NCBI GenBank assembly: GCA_946407895.1
Contig: CAMJQA010000033.1
Coordinates: 1-36,596 of the forward strand
Direction: 5' to 3'
Source: an uncultured Prevotellaceae bacterium
GTDB taxonomy: Bacteria > Bacteroidota > Bacteroidia > Bacteroidales > Bacteroidaceae
Length of the DNA: 36,596 nucleotides
Shown here: one piece after another, positions 23,139 through 31,939 of the stretch
Position numbering within the stretch: the stretch's first letter is position 1
How the letters are laid out: every line of letters begins with the position of its first letter
Notes under the pieces: generated by a model
What the model saw: only the letters and a program-made list of their open reading frames with translations
Databases searched by the model: none
What the model was told of the DNA's origin: nothing
Made by a program: the position numbers and the translations under genes

Positions 23139-23576
23139 ATGGAGATTATAATTTTTGCAATAGTGTGTGTGTCGGCTCTGTTCTTCCTGTTCGTCCCGAA
23201 GTCTCTTCAGCGCAAGCTGAAAAGTCAGGGTGCCAAGGACGATTTTCACGATATCAGCGAGATAGAGGACCGATATGGCGCTCCGCTCGAAGTTATCGTG
23301 CTGAATCCTGTGCGGGGCTGTGATGTCTTCGGTACTTTGCTCGTTTACGACACATTTATTGTGGCAAACGGTAAGCGAATAGAAAAGGCAGACATCACGG
23401 GCATCACCTTCAACAACGGAAACGTTGTTCCCTATCAGGAGAACAATTATCAGGTCGTCCTCACCCTGCGCAATAGTTCGGAGCGGTATGTTCACCTCTC
23501 CACTGGCATGGATCTCAACTGGTCGAAGGAGGCGCTGCTCAGAGTGAGCGACGCACTGAAGTTAAAGTCCGTTTAG
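23139..23576 (+). CDS. Small membrane-anchored protein, unknown
   Basis: A 145-aa protein that I do not recognise. Residues 1-18 (MEIIIFAIVCVSALFFLF) form one membrane segment with little before it, followed by a basic stretch ('PKSLQRKLKSQ'), so the rest probably faces the cytoplasm or remains tethered. The soluble part alternates beta-like strands ('LEVIVLNPVRGCDVFGTLLV', 'IEKADITGITFNNGNVV', 'YQVVLTLRNSSERYVHLSTG') and resembles PH-like membrane-associated folds in style only. It is followed by a bidirectional terminator. Confidence 0.7.
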   Translation: MEIIIFAIVCVSALFFLFVPKSLQRKLKSQGAKDDFHDISEIEDRYGAPLEVIVLNPVRGCDVFGTLLVYDTFIVANGKRIEKADITGITFNNGNVVPYQENNYQVVLTLRNSSERYVHLSTGMDLNWSKEALLRVSDALKLKSV

Positions 23577-23636
23577 TTGGCACTTTCTTTCCAGCGCTTG
23601 TATCGTTTCCTTCCCTTAGTGTTCCAGAGGATACAA

Positions 23637-23664
23637 AAAAAAGCAGGCCTTTGCCTGCTTTTTT
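23637..23664. terminator. Bidirectional terminator between convergent genes
   Basis: AAAAAAGCAGGC (23637-23648), loop CTTT, GCCTGCTTTTTT (23653-23664). The perfect 12-bp stem carries an A-run before and a T-run after, so it can stop transcription from both the small membrane protein gene and DUF4301. Confidence 0.95.
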
Positions 23665-23689
23665 CATCTCTTTCTGATAGAGAAAAGGA

Positions 23690-25234
23690 TTAGGGTAGGG
23701 GCTGATGCTGGGGCCTCAGCAGATCGTTGACCGTCTTTACTGGGTTAAATGTAGAGACAGGCACCTCTACCATAAGCGTATTCCAATCGCTCATTGCCCC
23801 GTTCCACAGGCCAGGCAGTTCGAGTGCCAGCAGTTCCCGGCCGTCTTTGCTCTTGTGCGAGATGAATCCTGTGGTTGGATCAACAAATTTCCTGAGGTCG
23901 AATGAGCGGCCGCAATAGTCGCGTATGCCGCATACAAGATCTACGGGATTGAAATGTGTGCCTTCCGTAAACATTCGCTGAGCATCCGGATCCTTTGGGT
24001 TAATCTGGCTGCTCTCCAGAATCTGGGGCTGAATGCTCAGGTCGTGTCCGTGTACAAGGAACGGCCCACCACCGGGTTCGCCCAGATTCCTCACTACGCC
24101 GCAGACGCGTATTGGGCGGTTCAGTTTCTTTCGCAGCACTTCGGCCAATTCTTTGTCTGTCATTTCTTCGGTATCCGGCACCTCGGTATTCAGGGTGTTG
24201 CGCAGGAAACTTTCCGCCTGCTCAAGGTCTAAGCGCTTGTAGTCTCCCTTATCGAGCATTCTCATGTAGCCGAACACTTTTTGCTGCACGTCTACGAGTA
24301 ATCCGGCCAGTACCTCTTTCCACCGCACGGTGTCAGCTTTCAGCCTGTCTGGCACAACATTGTCAATGTTCTTTATGAAGACGATGTCGCTATCCAGGTC
24401 ATTCAGGTTCTCAATCAATGCGCCGTGGCCTCCAGGGCGGAATAGCAACCGTCCGTTTTCAAGCCTGAAGGGCAATCCCTCCGGGGTGGCGGCAATGGTG
24501 TCGGTGCTGGGCTTCTGCTCGCTCAGGCTTACATGTATTTCTACTTTGTGGCGCTTCATATAGTCGTTCCCCACACGTTCCACAAGGTCGAGGAAGAGTT
24601 CCTTGTGCTCTGGGCTCACCGTGAAATGTACCTCGGCTACACCTTGACTGCTGGCATACAGGGCTGCCTCTGTGAGGTGTTCCTCCAGTGGCGTTCGCAC
24701 GCAATCTTCGTAGGCATGGAACTGCAGCAAGCCTTTTGGGAGCTGGCCGTAGTTCAGTCCTTCTTCACCCAGCAGGCAGGCCACAATCTCTTTAAACTTT
24801 CCTTCAGCTATCAGCGCATCGATGCCCATTCCCTCGCATAGTTGGCAGGCATCATCAAGGGCATCAAAGAAAGCGAAGTTGTGTATGTGGTCGAAGAAGG
24901 TCTGTTCAAACGGCGTATTCGGCTGGTCGTAATCGGCATCGAGGAAGGCGAACAAGTCTTTGAACATTCGGCTTGCAGCTCCGCTGGCTGGCACGAACTT
25001 GGTAATCTTGTGCCCTCCTTCGGCCTTGTATTTGCTCCACTTTTGTGTCAAATAGTCGGCATCGGCCCCGCCAATCTGCTCAATTGCGTTCTCGACGGAT
25101 GCGGCACTCTTGATGCGCAGCCAAGGAAAGCCCTTCTCGAAACATTCCATCTGGGCCTCGGCTTTCTCCACGGAAATACCCTTTTGACGTAGCTGCTGCA
25201 GGTCTTCGGCGGTCCATGTTATTTTCTTTATCAT
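23690..25234 (-). CDS. DUF4301 protein, nucleotidyltransferase-like
   Basis: A 514-aa cytosolic protein. It matches the DUF4301 family of Bacteroidetes in length and in the opening 'TWTAEDLQQLRQKGISVEKA'. Two segments recall sugar nucleotidyltransferases: 'KFVPASGAASRMFKDLFAFL' (similar to the PAGxGSRM nucleotide loop) and 'SDIVFIKNIDNVVPDRL' (similar to the NxDN sites of UDP-sugar pyrophosphorylases), with 'GGHGALIENLNDLDSD' before it. The fold assignment is inference and the reaction is unknown. It is transcribed alone and divergently from the trp operon from a strong promoter. Confidence 0.85.
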   Translation of the reverse strand: MIKKITWTAEDLQQLRQKGISVEKAEAQMECFEKGFPWLRIKSAASVENAIEQIGGADADYLTQKWSKYKAEGGHKITKFVPASGAASRMFKDLFAFLDADYDQPNTPFEQTFFDHIHNFAFFDALDDACQLCEGMGIDALIAEGKFKEIVACLLGEEGLNYGQLPKGLLQFHAYEDCVRTPLEEHLTEAALYASSQGVAEVHFTVSPEHKELFLDLVERVGNDYMKRHKVEIHVSLSEQKPSTDTIAATPEGLPFRLENGRLLFRPGGHGALIENLNDLDSDIVFIKNIDNVVPDRLKADTVRWKEVLAGLLVDVQQKVFGYMRMLDKGDYKRLDLEQAESFLRNTLNTEVPDTEEMTDKELAEVLRKKLNRPIRVCGVVRNLGEPGGGPFLVHGHDLSIQPQILESSQINPKDPDAQRMFTEGTHFNPVDLVCGIRDYCGRSFDLRKFVDPTTGFISHKSKDGRELLALELPGLWNGAMSDWNTLMVEVPVSTFNPVKTVNDLLRPQHQPLP

Positions 25235-25281
25235 GTTATATAAATTAAGAAGTAAGACAATTAGAATGTAATTATGTGATG

Positions 25282-25312
25282 CAAAATTACTGATTTTTCG
25301 TCAAATTGCAAA
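25282..25312 (-). promoter_or_regulatory. Promoter of DUF4301
   Basis: On the minus strand TTTG (25312-25309), exactly 19 nt, then TAATTTTG (25289-25282): both boxes are perfect. The start codon is 48 bp downstream. It stands back to back with the trp promoter. Confidence 0.85.
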
Positions 25313-25332
25313 AGAAAAGAGTGAAAAACTGT

Positions 25333-25352
25333 CATAAACTTTGCTGTTTATG
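25333..25352. promoter_or_regulatory. Candidate trp operator centred on the -33 box
   Basis: CATAAAC (25333-25339) and GTTTATG (25346-25352) form a perfect 7-bp dyad whose 6-nt spacer (25340-25345) contains the trp -33 box TTTG. A dimeric repressor bound here would block the promoter. No regulator gene lies nearby. Confidence 0.5.
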
Positions 25353-25370
25353 GAAAAAAGTGTAATTTTG
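25340..25370 (+). promoter_or_regulatory. Promoter of the trp operon
   Basis: TTTG (25340-25343), exactly 19 nt, then TAATTTTG (25363-25370): a perfect match to the Bacteroidetes consensus. The start would be near 25377, leaving a leader of only about 22 nt before trpB. That is too short for a leader peptide, attenuator or T-box. Confidence 0.88.
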
Positions 25371-25398
25371 TGCCCGTCAGTTCCTATAAGGTAAAAAG

Positions 25399-26613
25399 AT
25401 GGATACAAATATGGTAAACGAAGAGGGATTCTATGGCCAGTATGGTGGGGCATACATTCCCGAGATACTATACAAAACAGTAGAGGATTTGAAGCATCAA
25501 TATCTCCAGATCCTTCAGTCGGCTGAATTCCAGCAGGAATATCATCAACTCCTGTGCGACTATGTCGGTCGCCCTAGTCCCTTGTATCTGGCTCGGCGCA
25601 TGAGCGAGCGCTATGGCTGTCAGCTTTATCTGAAGAGAGAGGACTTGAACCACACCGGTGCTCACAAAATCAACAATGCCCTTGGGCAGATTCTGCTGGC
25701 GCGCCGTATGGGGAAGACGCGTATCATTGCCGAGACGGGGGCCGGACAGCACGGTGTGGCCACAGCAACCGTCTGTGCGCTGATGAACATGCCTTGCCGC
25801 GTATATATGGGTGCCCTCGATGTGGAACGCCAGCATGTAAATGTGGAGCGCATGCGTATGCTGGGGGCCGAAGTATATCCTGTGCAGAGCGGCAATAAGA
25901 CCCTGAAGGATGCTACTAACGAGGCCATACGCGACTGGTGCTGCCATCCTGCCGATACATTTTATATTATTGGGAGCACAGTTGGCCCTCATCCTTATCC
26001 CGATATGGTGGCGCGTCTGCAAAGTGTCATCAGCCAGGAAATCAAAACCCAGCTGCTGGAGAAGACGGGACGCGACTGGCCCGATTATCTGATGGCATGT
26101 GTAGGCGGCGGCAGCAATGCCGCGGGAACCATTTATCATTATCTTGACGATGCGCGCGTGAAAATTGTATTAGGCGAAGCCGGAGGGCATGGAATCGATA
26201 CTGATGAAACGGCAGCCAGCCTGAGTATTGGCAGCGTGGGCATTCTGCATGGAAGCCGGATTAAGGTGATGCAGACAGAGGACGGACAGATTGTAGAGCC
26301 GTACAGTATCAGTGCAGGACTCGACTACCCGGGTACAGGGCCAATGCATTGCAACCTCTACGAGAACGGCCGTGCCCGTGTCATTCCAATAAATGATGAC
26401 GAGGCACTCGAGGCTGCCTTTGAGCTGACCCGCCTCGAAGGTATCATTCCGGCATTGGAGAGCGCTCATGCCTTAGCTATGCTGCCTAAGATGAAGTTCA
26501 AACCAGATGATATTGTCGTACTAACCGTCAGCGGGCGGGGCGACAAAGACCTGGGAACCTATCTGAATCATAATCGTTCGATTTCATCCCACCTCCCCTC
26601 TCCTGGGCAATGA
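25399..26613 (+). CDS. trpB: Tryptophan synthase beta chain
   Basis: A 404-aa PLP enzyme that joins indole and L-serine to tryptophan. 'GQYGGAYIPE' opens the conserved part, 'LNHTGAHKINNALGQ' holds the PLP lysine K90, 'AETGAGQHGVATA' is the substrate Ser-binding loop, 'CVGGGSNAAGT' binds the PLP phosphate, and 'LTVSGRGDKDLGTY' ends the protein. It comes first in the operon, far from its partner trpA at the end, which is the usual Bacteroidetes arrangement. It is the ordinary TrpB1 type by its length and motifs. Confidence 0.98.
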   Translation: MDTNMVNEEGFYGQYGGAYIPEILYKTVEDLKHQYLQILQSAEFQQEYHQLLCDYVGRPSPLYLARRMSERYGCQLYLKREDLNHTGAHKINNALGQILLARRMGKTRIIAETGAGQHGVATATVCALMNMPCRVYMGALDVERQHVNVERMRMLGAEVYPVQSGNKTLKDATNEAIRDWCCHPADTFYIIGSTVGPHPYPDMVARLQSVISQEIKTQLLEKTGRDWPDYLMACVGGGSNAAGTIYHYLDDARVKIVLGEAGGHGIDTDETAASLSIGSVGILHGSRIKVMQTEDGQIVEPYSISAGLDYPGTGPMHCNLYENGRARVIPINDDEALEAAFELTRLEGIIPALESAHALAMLPKMKFKPDDIVVLTVSGRGDKDLGTYLNHNRSISSHLPSPGQ

Positions 26614-26680
26614 TAAAGCTTGCCAGTCATTTGCACTACTGGTTTAACGAAAACGTTGATTTATTCTCATTATCAGGTAT

Positions 26681-28075
26681 ATGTATCACTACATTACAAA
26701 ATCAAAACGTATCTTGGGCGACCTCTGCACTCCAGTGAGTGTATATTTGAAGGTGCGCGATGCCTACCCTCAAAGCGCATTGATGGAGAGTTCCGACTAT
26801 CATGGCGGCGAGAATGCCAAGTCCTTCATTGCATTGCATCCTATTGCCAGTGTCAGTATCAGTCATGGCATAGGCCGTGCACAGTATCCCGACGGGCGAG
26901 TCTCCGAACATGCCGTCTCCGAAACTTACGGTTCGGCCCAGGTGATAAACGAATTCCTGAATGCCTTTCATGTTGAGGGCGAGCATAAGGAATACTGCGG
27001 ACTCTATGGCTACACCTCGTTCAATGCGGTACGTTATTTTGAAAATATAAGCATAAAGGATGAAACGCAGCATGAGAATGATGCGCCCGACCTTTTGTAT
27101 ATATTATATAAGGATGTAATCGTATTCGACCACTTCCGCAATGAACTGACCCTGATAGAAATGCTCTCAGAGGGGGAGGAAGATGATCTTGACGTGTTGG
27201 AGCGCGACATAAACAGCCGCCCCTACCAGACGTTCGACTTTCATCCAAGCGGAGAGTGCGTCAGCACCCTCACCGACGATGAGCACCGCCAGAACATCAG
27301 GCGCGGCATAGCTCATTGCCTCAGGGGCGATGTCTTCCAGATAGTCCTCTCGCGTCGGTTCGTGCAGCGATATGAAGGCGACGACTTCAAGCTCTATCGC
27401 GCCTTGCGCAGTATCAATCCGAGCCCGTACCTGTTCTACTTCGACTTCGGGGGCTACCGCATCTTTGGCTCCAGCCCGGAAACGCATTGCCGTATTAGTG
27501 GCAGGCGGGCATATATCGACCCTATTGCCGGCACGACGAAGCGTACGGGAAATCCCGAACAGGACAGGCTGAATGCCGAGTATTTGCGTAACGACCCTAA
27601 GGAAAACGCCGAGCATGTCATGCTGGTCGACCTGGCTCGCAACGACCTCAGTCGCAACTGTCATGACGTAAAGGTCGATTTCTACAAGGACATGCAGTTC
27701 TACAGCCATGTCATTCACCTGGTAAGCCGGGTCAGCGGAACGCTTGACGACGGGGCCGACCCCATACAGGCATTCATCGACACCTTCCCGGCCGGCACGC
27801 TGAGCGGAGCGCCAAAGGTGAGGGCTATGCAACTGATTTCCGACTACGAGCCCCACAACCGGGGAGCATACGGCGGCTGCATTGGCTTTATTGGTTTTGA
27901 AGGCAACCTGAATCAGGCCATCACCATCCGCACCTTTGTCAGCCGCAACAGGGAACTTTGGTTCCAGGCCGGCGGCGGAATAGTAGCCAAGAGCGACGTG
28001 GAGTATGAGTTGCAGGAGGTGAACAATAAGCTGGGCGCACTGCGCCGTGCCATTGAGATGGCCGAGAGATTATGA
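26681..28075 (+). CDS. trpE: Anthranilate synthase component I
   Basis: A 464-aa enzyme that makes anthranilate from chorismate with ammonia supplied by TrpG. The feedback-inhibition motif LMES is at 34-37. The chorismate-binding region includes 'SPETHCRISGRRAYIDPIAG', 'DLARNDLSR', 'HLVSRVSG', 'FPAGTLSGAPKVRAMQLI' and 'GGGIVAKSDVEYELQEVNNK'. Presence of LMES predicts inhibition by tryptophan. The gene follows trpB by 67 bp and precedes trpG by 22 bp. Confidence 0.97.
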   Translation: MYHYITKSKRILGDLCTPVSVYLKVRDAYPQSALMESSDYHGGENAKSFIALHPIASVSISHGIGRAQYPDGRVSEHAVSETYGSAQVINEFLNAFHVEGEHKEYCGLYGYTSFNAVRYFENISIKDETQHENDAPDLLYILYKDVIVFDHFRNELTLIEMLSEGEEDDLDVLERDINSRPYQTFDFHPSGECVSTLTDDEHRQNIRRGIAHCLRGDVFQIVLSRRFVQRYEGDDFKLYRALRSINPSPYLFYFDFGGYRIFGSSPETHCRISGRRAYIDPIAGTTKRTGNPEQDRLNAEYLRNDPKENAEHVMLVDLARNDLSRNCHDVKVDFYKDMQFYSHVIHLVSRVSGTLDDGADPIQAFIDTFPAGTLSGAPKVRAMQLISDYEPHNRGAYGGCIGFIGFEGNLNQAITIRTFVSRNRELWFQAGGGIVAKSDVEYELQEVNNKLGALRRAIEMAERL

Positions 28076-28097
28076 AATTTGCTAATGAGGTACAATT

Positions 28098-28661
28098 ATG
28101 AAGACGGTTATTATAGACAACTATGACTCGTTCACCTATAATCTGAGTCATCTGGCCAGGGAGCTTGGAGCTGAAGTTACGGTATTGCGCAACGACCGTT
28201 TCCAGCTCTCCGACTTGGCGTGTTACGATAAGATCATCCTTTCGCCCGGCCCGGGTATTCCGCAGGAGGCTGGTTTGCTGCTCGATGTCATCCGCACCTA
28301 TGCTGCGCGCCTACCCATCCTGGGCGTCTGCCTGGGTCATCAGGCTATCGGCGAGGTCTTTGGCGGCCGGCTTACCAACCTGCGCCAGGTTTATCACGGC
28401 GTGGCTACGCCATGCCAGATAGTTGTCAGGGATGCAATCTACGACGGGCTGCCCGAATGTATTCAGGTGGGACGGTACCACTCTTGGGTTGTCGACCGCG
28501 AGGGCCTGCCCGCCTGCCTCGAGGTTACCAGCGTCAGTGACGAGGGCTACATCATGTCCTTCCGTCACCGCGAATATAATATCAGGGGAATTCAGTATCA
28601 CCCCGAGAGTGTGCTGACTCCTGACGGAAAGACGATTCTTGATAATTGGTTGAAGCTATGA
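28098..28661 (+). CDS. trpG: Anthranilate synthase component II (glutamine amidotransferase)
   Basis: A 187-aa class I glutamine amidotransferase that hydrolyses glutamine to feed ammonia to TrpE. The catalytic triad is C78 in 'GVCLGHQAIGE', with H168 and E170 in 'QYHPESVLT'. 'IDNYDSFTYNL' and 'SPGPGIPQEAG' are the other family motifs. PabA-type dual use with folate synthesis is possible. Its stop codon overlaps the trpD start (ATGA), so the two are translationally coupled. Confidence 0.97.
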   Translation: MKTVIIDNYDSFTYNLSHLARELGAEVTVLRNDRFQLSDLACYDKIILSPGPGIPQEAGLLLDVIRTYAARLPILGVCLGHQAIGEVFGGRLTNLRQVYHGVATPCQIVVRDAIYDGLPECIQVGRYHSWVVDREGLPACLEVTSVSDEGYIMSFRHREYNIRGIQYHPESVLTPDGKTILDNWLKL

Positions 28662-29653
28662 AAGAACAACTACTGAAAATGCTCGTCGGCCAGACGCTCA
28701 GCCGACAGGAGACCCGGGCTGTCATGCTCGGAATCATAGAGCAAAAGTATAATAACAGCCAGGTTGCCGCCCTGCTGATGGCCATGCAGGCGCGGGGGGC
28801 TACCGTGGATGAAATCCTGGGCCTGCGCGATGCCTTGCTGGAAACGGGGAAGTACATAAACCTGGAGGACTATGATACGCTGGACATCGTTGGCACGGGC
28901 GGCGATGGCAAGAATACGTTCAATATTAGCACTTGTGCCGCCTTCGTTATTGCTGGAGCCGGCTTCAGGGTTACCAAGCATGGCAACGGAGGCAGCTCCA
29001 GTGTGAGCGGCGCAAGCAATGTCTTGCAATTGCACGGTGTAAAGTTCAGCAGCGACGAGGCCCTGTTGCGTCGTTCCCTGGAGGAGGCAGGCATCTGCTA
29101 TTTCCACGCTCCGCTGTTTGCATACGGAATGAAGTTCGTTGGTCCGGTACGTGGCGAGCTGGGTATCCCTACCGTCTTCAACCTGTTGGGACCGTTGGTG
29201 AATCCGTGCCATCCCCGGAATTCCCTTCATGGCACGGCAAACCAAGGCCAGCTGAGGCTATACACCAGCATTCACCAGCGCATAGGCGACAATTACGGCG
29301 TAATAACCTCGTACGACGGTTATGATGAAATCTCGCTCACGAGCGGATTCAAGATATGCACCAACCACTTCGAGAACGTCTATACGCCTGTCGACATGGG
29401 GCTCACCTATGTCCGCCCCGAGGATATCTTTGGCGGACGGACGGCAGGGGATGCCAAGGAGATATTCGACAGCGTGCTGGAGGGCACAAGCCTGGAGGCG
29501 CAGAAGAATGTGGTCATTGCCAACGCCGCATGCGGAATCGGCATTATGAATCCCAACCTGAGCATGTCCGACACGGTTGCCATGGCACGCGAGAGCCTGG
29601 AGAGCCGGCGCGCCCTGCACGCCTTCCGCAAGTTTGTAGAGCTCAATTCATAG
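28658..29653 (+). CDS. trpD: Anthranilate phosphoribosyltransferase
   Basis: A 331-aa enzyme that transfers phosphoribose from PRPP to anthranilate. The start is the ATG at 28658 (MKEQLLKMLVG), overlapping the trpG stop. Motifs: 'DIVGTGGDGKNTFNIST' (PRPP site), 'KHGNGGSSSVSGASNVL' and 'RGELGIPTVFNLLGPLVNP'. It is monofunctional, not fused to TrpG as in enterobacteria. A GTTCAAA-type repeat separates it from trpC. Confidence 0.97.
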   Translation: MKEQLLKMLVGQTLSRQETRAVMLGIIEQKYNNSQVAALLMAMQARGATVDEILGLRDALLETGKYINLEDYDTLDIVGTGGDGKNTFNISTCAAFVIAGAGFRVTKHGNGGSSSVSGASNVLQLHGVKFSSDEALLRRSLEEAGICYFHAPLFAYGMKFVGPVRGELGIPTVFNLLGPLVNPCHPRNSLHGTANQGQLRLYTSIHQRIGDNYGVITSYDGYDEISLTSGFKICTNHFENVYTPVDMGLTYVRPEDIFGGRTAGDAKEIFDSVLEGTSLEAQKNVVIANAACGIGIMNPNLSMSDTVAMARESLESRRALHAFRKFVELNS

Positions 29654-29657
29654 CAAT

Positions 29658-29690
29658 AAGGTTCAAAGTTCAAGGTTCAAAGTTCAAGGT
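29658..29690 (+). repeat. GTTCAAA/GTTCAAG heptamer repeat before trpC
   Basis: Four to five alternating 7-bp units (AAGGTTC-AAAGTTC-AAGGTTC...) fill the spacer between the trpD stop and the trpC ATG at 29694. It is in the opposite orientation to the copies before uxuA, uxaC, the isomerase and panE. Confidence 0.8.
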
Positions 29691-29693
29691 TTC

Positions 29694-30485
29694 ATGAAGG
29701 ACGTACTGGAAGAAATCGTAGCATGGAAGCGCCGCGAGGTTGAGCAGCAGAAATACGACCTGCCCGCCAAGGAGCTATATGCAATCGTAGAGCGCATGAT
29801 GCTTTCCGGCATTGAAGGGCACAGCATGCGCCAGTCGCTGGAAGCCGATGCGCATGGTATCATAGCCGAGTTCAAACGGCGCAGCCCGTCCAAGGGGTGG
29901 ATTCACGAGGAAGCCCTACCACAGGATGTCGTGCCCGCCTATGCCTCAAACGGAGCGGCGGCACTGAGCATACTCACCGACGAGAAATTCTTTGGCGGCA
30001 GCCTGGCTTTCATCGAGAGGGTTCGGCCCCTGGTGGCCAAGCCCATCATGCGAAAGGAGTTCATTATCGACGAATACCAGCTCTTTCAGGCGCGCAGGGC
30101 AGGGGCCGATGCCGTGTTGCTCATTGCCGCCGACCTGTCGTTATCCCAGTGCCGGGCACTTATCGGCGTGGCTCACCAGCTTTCGCTTGAAGTGTTGTTG
30201 GAACTGCACGACGAGGCTGAGCAGGACTATGCGGAACTCGACGCCGACATGATTGGCGTGAACAACCGCCACCTGGGCACCTTCGTTACCGATGTCGGTC
30301 ACTCGTTCGATATGGCCAGCCGCCTGCCCGGGGAGAAGTTGTGGGTTAGCGAGAGCGGTATAAGCAACCCCGATACCATTCGTCGCCTTCGCCGTGCCGG
30401 CTACCGCGGCTTCCTGATGGGCGAGTATTTCATGCGTGCGGCCAATCCGGGCCTGGCGCTGCGCGAATTCGTGATGGAGCTGTGA
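29694..30485 (+). CDS. trpC: Indole-3-glycerol phosphate synthase
   Basis: A 263-aa TIM-barrel enzyme that closes the indole ring from CdRP. Motifs: 'IIAEFKRRSPSKGWI' (catalytic Lys region), 'SILTDEKFFGGS', 'PIMRKEFIIDEYQ' (second catalytic Lys), 'IGVNNRHLGTF' and 'VSESGISNPDTI'. It is a separate protein, not fused to TrpF as in E. coli. Confidence 0.97.
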   Translation: MKDVLEEIVAWKRREVEQQKYDLPAKELYAIVERMMLSGIEGHSMRQSLEADAHGIIAEFKRRSPSKGWIHEEALPQDVVPAYASNGAAALSILTDEKFFGGSLAFIERVRPLVAKPIMRKEFIIDEYQLFQARRAGADAVLLIAADLSLSQCRALIGVAHQLSLEVLLELHDEAEQDYAELDADMIGVNNRHLGTFVTDVGHSFDMASRLPGEKLWVSESGISNPDTIRRLRRAGYRGFLMGEYFMRAANPGLALREFVMEL

Positions 30486-30530
30486 GCAGGCCCCCCGGCT
30501 GAAAAAAAAGAGAGAATCAAGGGAGCACAG

Positions 30531-31172
30531 ATGATAGTGAAGGTATGTGGCATGCGCGAGCCCGGTAACATACGCGCAGTGGAACGTCTTGGAGCAGACT
30601 GGATGGGCTTTATCCTCTGGCCGCATTCGTCGCGCAGGCTTGGCGCCGTGCCCTGCTGTCTGCCCCAATGCCGCCGCGTTGGCGTGTTTGTAGATCCGGC
30701 CGACGAGGACGTCGTGCGCTGGAGCGCCGATTTGGGCCTCAACTATATCCAGCTGCACGGCGATGAGTCGCCAGCCCGTTGCCGCCAGGTTCATGACCTC
30801 ACCGGCCTCCCTGTCATAAAGGCCATACCGGTGTCTCAGCCTTGCGATATGGAGCGGGCCCTCGGCTATCGGCTTCGCGATGGCGTGGCATACCTGCTCT
30901 TCGACACGAAATGCGCCTCGCGGGGCGGTTCCGGCCAGCAGTTCGACTGGAGCCTCATACAATCCTACGCCGGAGAGCTGCCCTTCCTGCTCTCGGGAGG
31001 CATAGGGCCGGCCGATGCACACCGCATCTGCCAGTTCCGTCATCCCCTCATGGCCGGAGTTGATGTCAACTCGCGGTTCGAGTCGGCCCCGGGGCTTAAG
31101 GACCCTGCGCTGCTTAAAACGTTTATACATCAAATCAGACAATATGAACAGAATCAACAGGATATTCTCTGA
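30531..31172 (+). CDS. trpF: Phosphoribosylanthranilate isomerase
   Basis: A 213-aa TIM barrel that performs the Amadori rearrangement of PRA to CdRP. 'IVKVCGMREPGNIRAVERLG' carries the catalytic Cys, 'GFILWPHSSR' follows, 'YIQLHGDESP' is the middle motif, and 'FLLSGGIGPADAHRI' and 'GVDVNSRFESAPGLKDP' bind phosphate and hold the catalytic Asp. Its last 29 bases overlap the start of trpA. Confidence 0.96.
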   Translation: MIVKVCGMREPGNIRAVERLGADWMGFILWPHSSRRLGAVPCCLPQCRRVGVFVDPADEDVVRWSADLGLNYIQLHGDESPARCRQVHDLTGLPVIKAIPVSQPCDMERALGYRLRDGVAYLLFDTKCASRGGSGQQFDWSLIQSYAGELPFLLSGGIGPADAHRICQFRHPLMAGVDVNSRFESAPGLKDPALLKTFIHQIRQYEQNQQDIL

Positions 31173-31917
31173 GCGCAGCCACGGCTTGCTGTCGCTCTAC
31201 TTCTGTGCCGGGCACCCTACGCCCGACAGCACCGTGCCCATCATCAAGACGCTTGCCCGCCGTGGCATCGACTTCATCGAGGTGGGCATACCCTTCAGCG
31301 ACCCTATGGCCGACGGCCCCGTCATCCAGGACGCCGCCACCAAGGCACTGCGCGGAGGCATGACGCTCAGGCGCCTCTTCAGCCAGTTGCAGGGCATCAG
31401 GGACGAGGTTGACATTCCCATCATTCTCATGGGCTACATGAATCCCATCTATCACTATGGCTACGAGGCCTTCTTCAGCCGCTGTGCCCAGCTGGGCATA
31501 GACGGAGTCATCATGCCCGACCTGCCCTTCCGCGACTATCTGCAGGAGGTAAAGCCCATAGCCGACCGCTGGGACGTGCGCGTCATCATGCTCATTACAC
31601 CCGAGACGAGCGACGAGCGGATAAGGTTCATCGACGAGCACACAGACGGCTTCATCTATATGGTATCGAGCGCCGCCACCACCGGCATGCAGAGGGAGTT
31701 TGATGCCGCCAAGCAGGCCTACTTCAGCCGCGTGGAGCAGATGGGGCTCAGGCATCCCCGCATGATAGGCTTCGGCATCAGCAACCGCCAGACCCTGGAG
31801 GCCGCCCAGCGAAATGCCGCCGGAGCCATCATCGGCAGCAAGTTCGTAACGCTGCTCGATGAGCTGAAAGACCCCGATGCCGCCCTCGACGCCCTGATGA
31901 AGGCGCTGCAGTCATGA
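31144..31917 (+). CDS. trpA: Tryptophan synthase alpha chain
   Basis: A 257-aa TIM barrel that splits indole-3-glycerol phosphate and channels indole to TrpB. The start is the ATG at 31144 (MNRINRIFSE); the frame is open further upstream only because it overlaps trpF. Catalytic E46 and D57 lie in 'FIEVGIPFSDPMADGPVIQD', and 'RMIGFGISNRQTLEAAQ' and 'GAIIGSKFV' bind phosphate. It is the last trp gene and is followed by panE after 47 bp. Confidence 0.98.
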   Translation: MNRINRIFSERSHGLLSLYFCAGHPTPDSTVPIIKTLARRGIDFIEVGIPFSDPMADGPVIQDAATKALRGGMTLRRLFSQLQGIRDEVDIPIILMGYMNPIYHYGYEAFFSRCAQLGIDGVIMPDLPFRDYLQEVKPIADRWDVRVIMLITPETSDERIRFIDEHTDGFIYMVSSAATTGMQREFDAAKQAYFSRVEQMGLRHPRMIGFGISNRQTLEAAQRNAAGAIIGSKFVTLLDELKDPDAALDALMKALQS

Positions 31918-31939
31918 GCAGGGGCGTTTGCCGGATATC

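Noticed and set aside
25377..25398. trp leader peptide or attenuator
   Set aside because: Only about 22 nt separate the predicted transcript start from the trpB ATG, with no Trp codons and no hairpin plus T-run.
29356..29697. Open frame overlapping the end of trpD and ending in the micro-repeat
   Set aside because: It is in another frame of trpD, with Arg/Gly-rich shadow composition and no homology.
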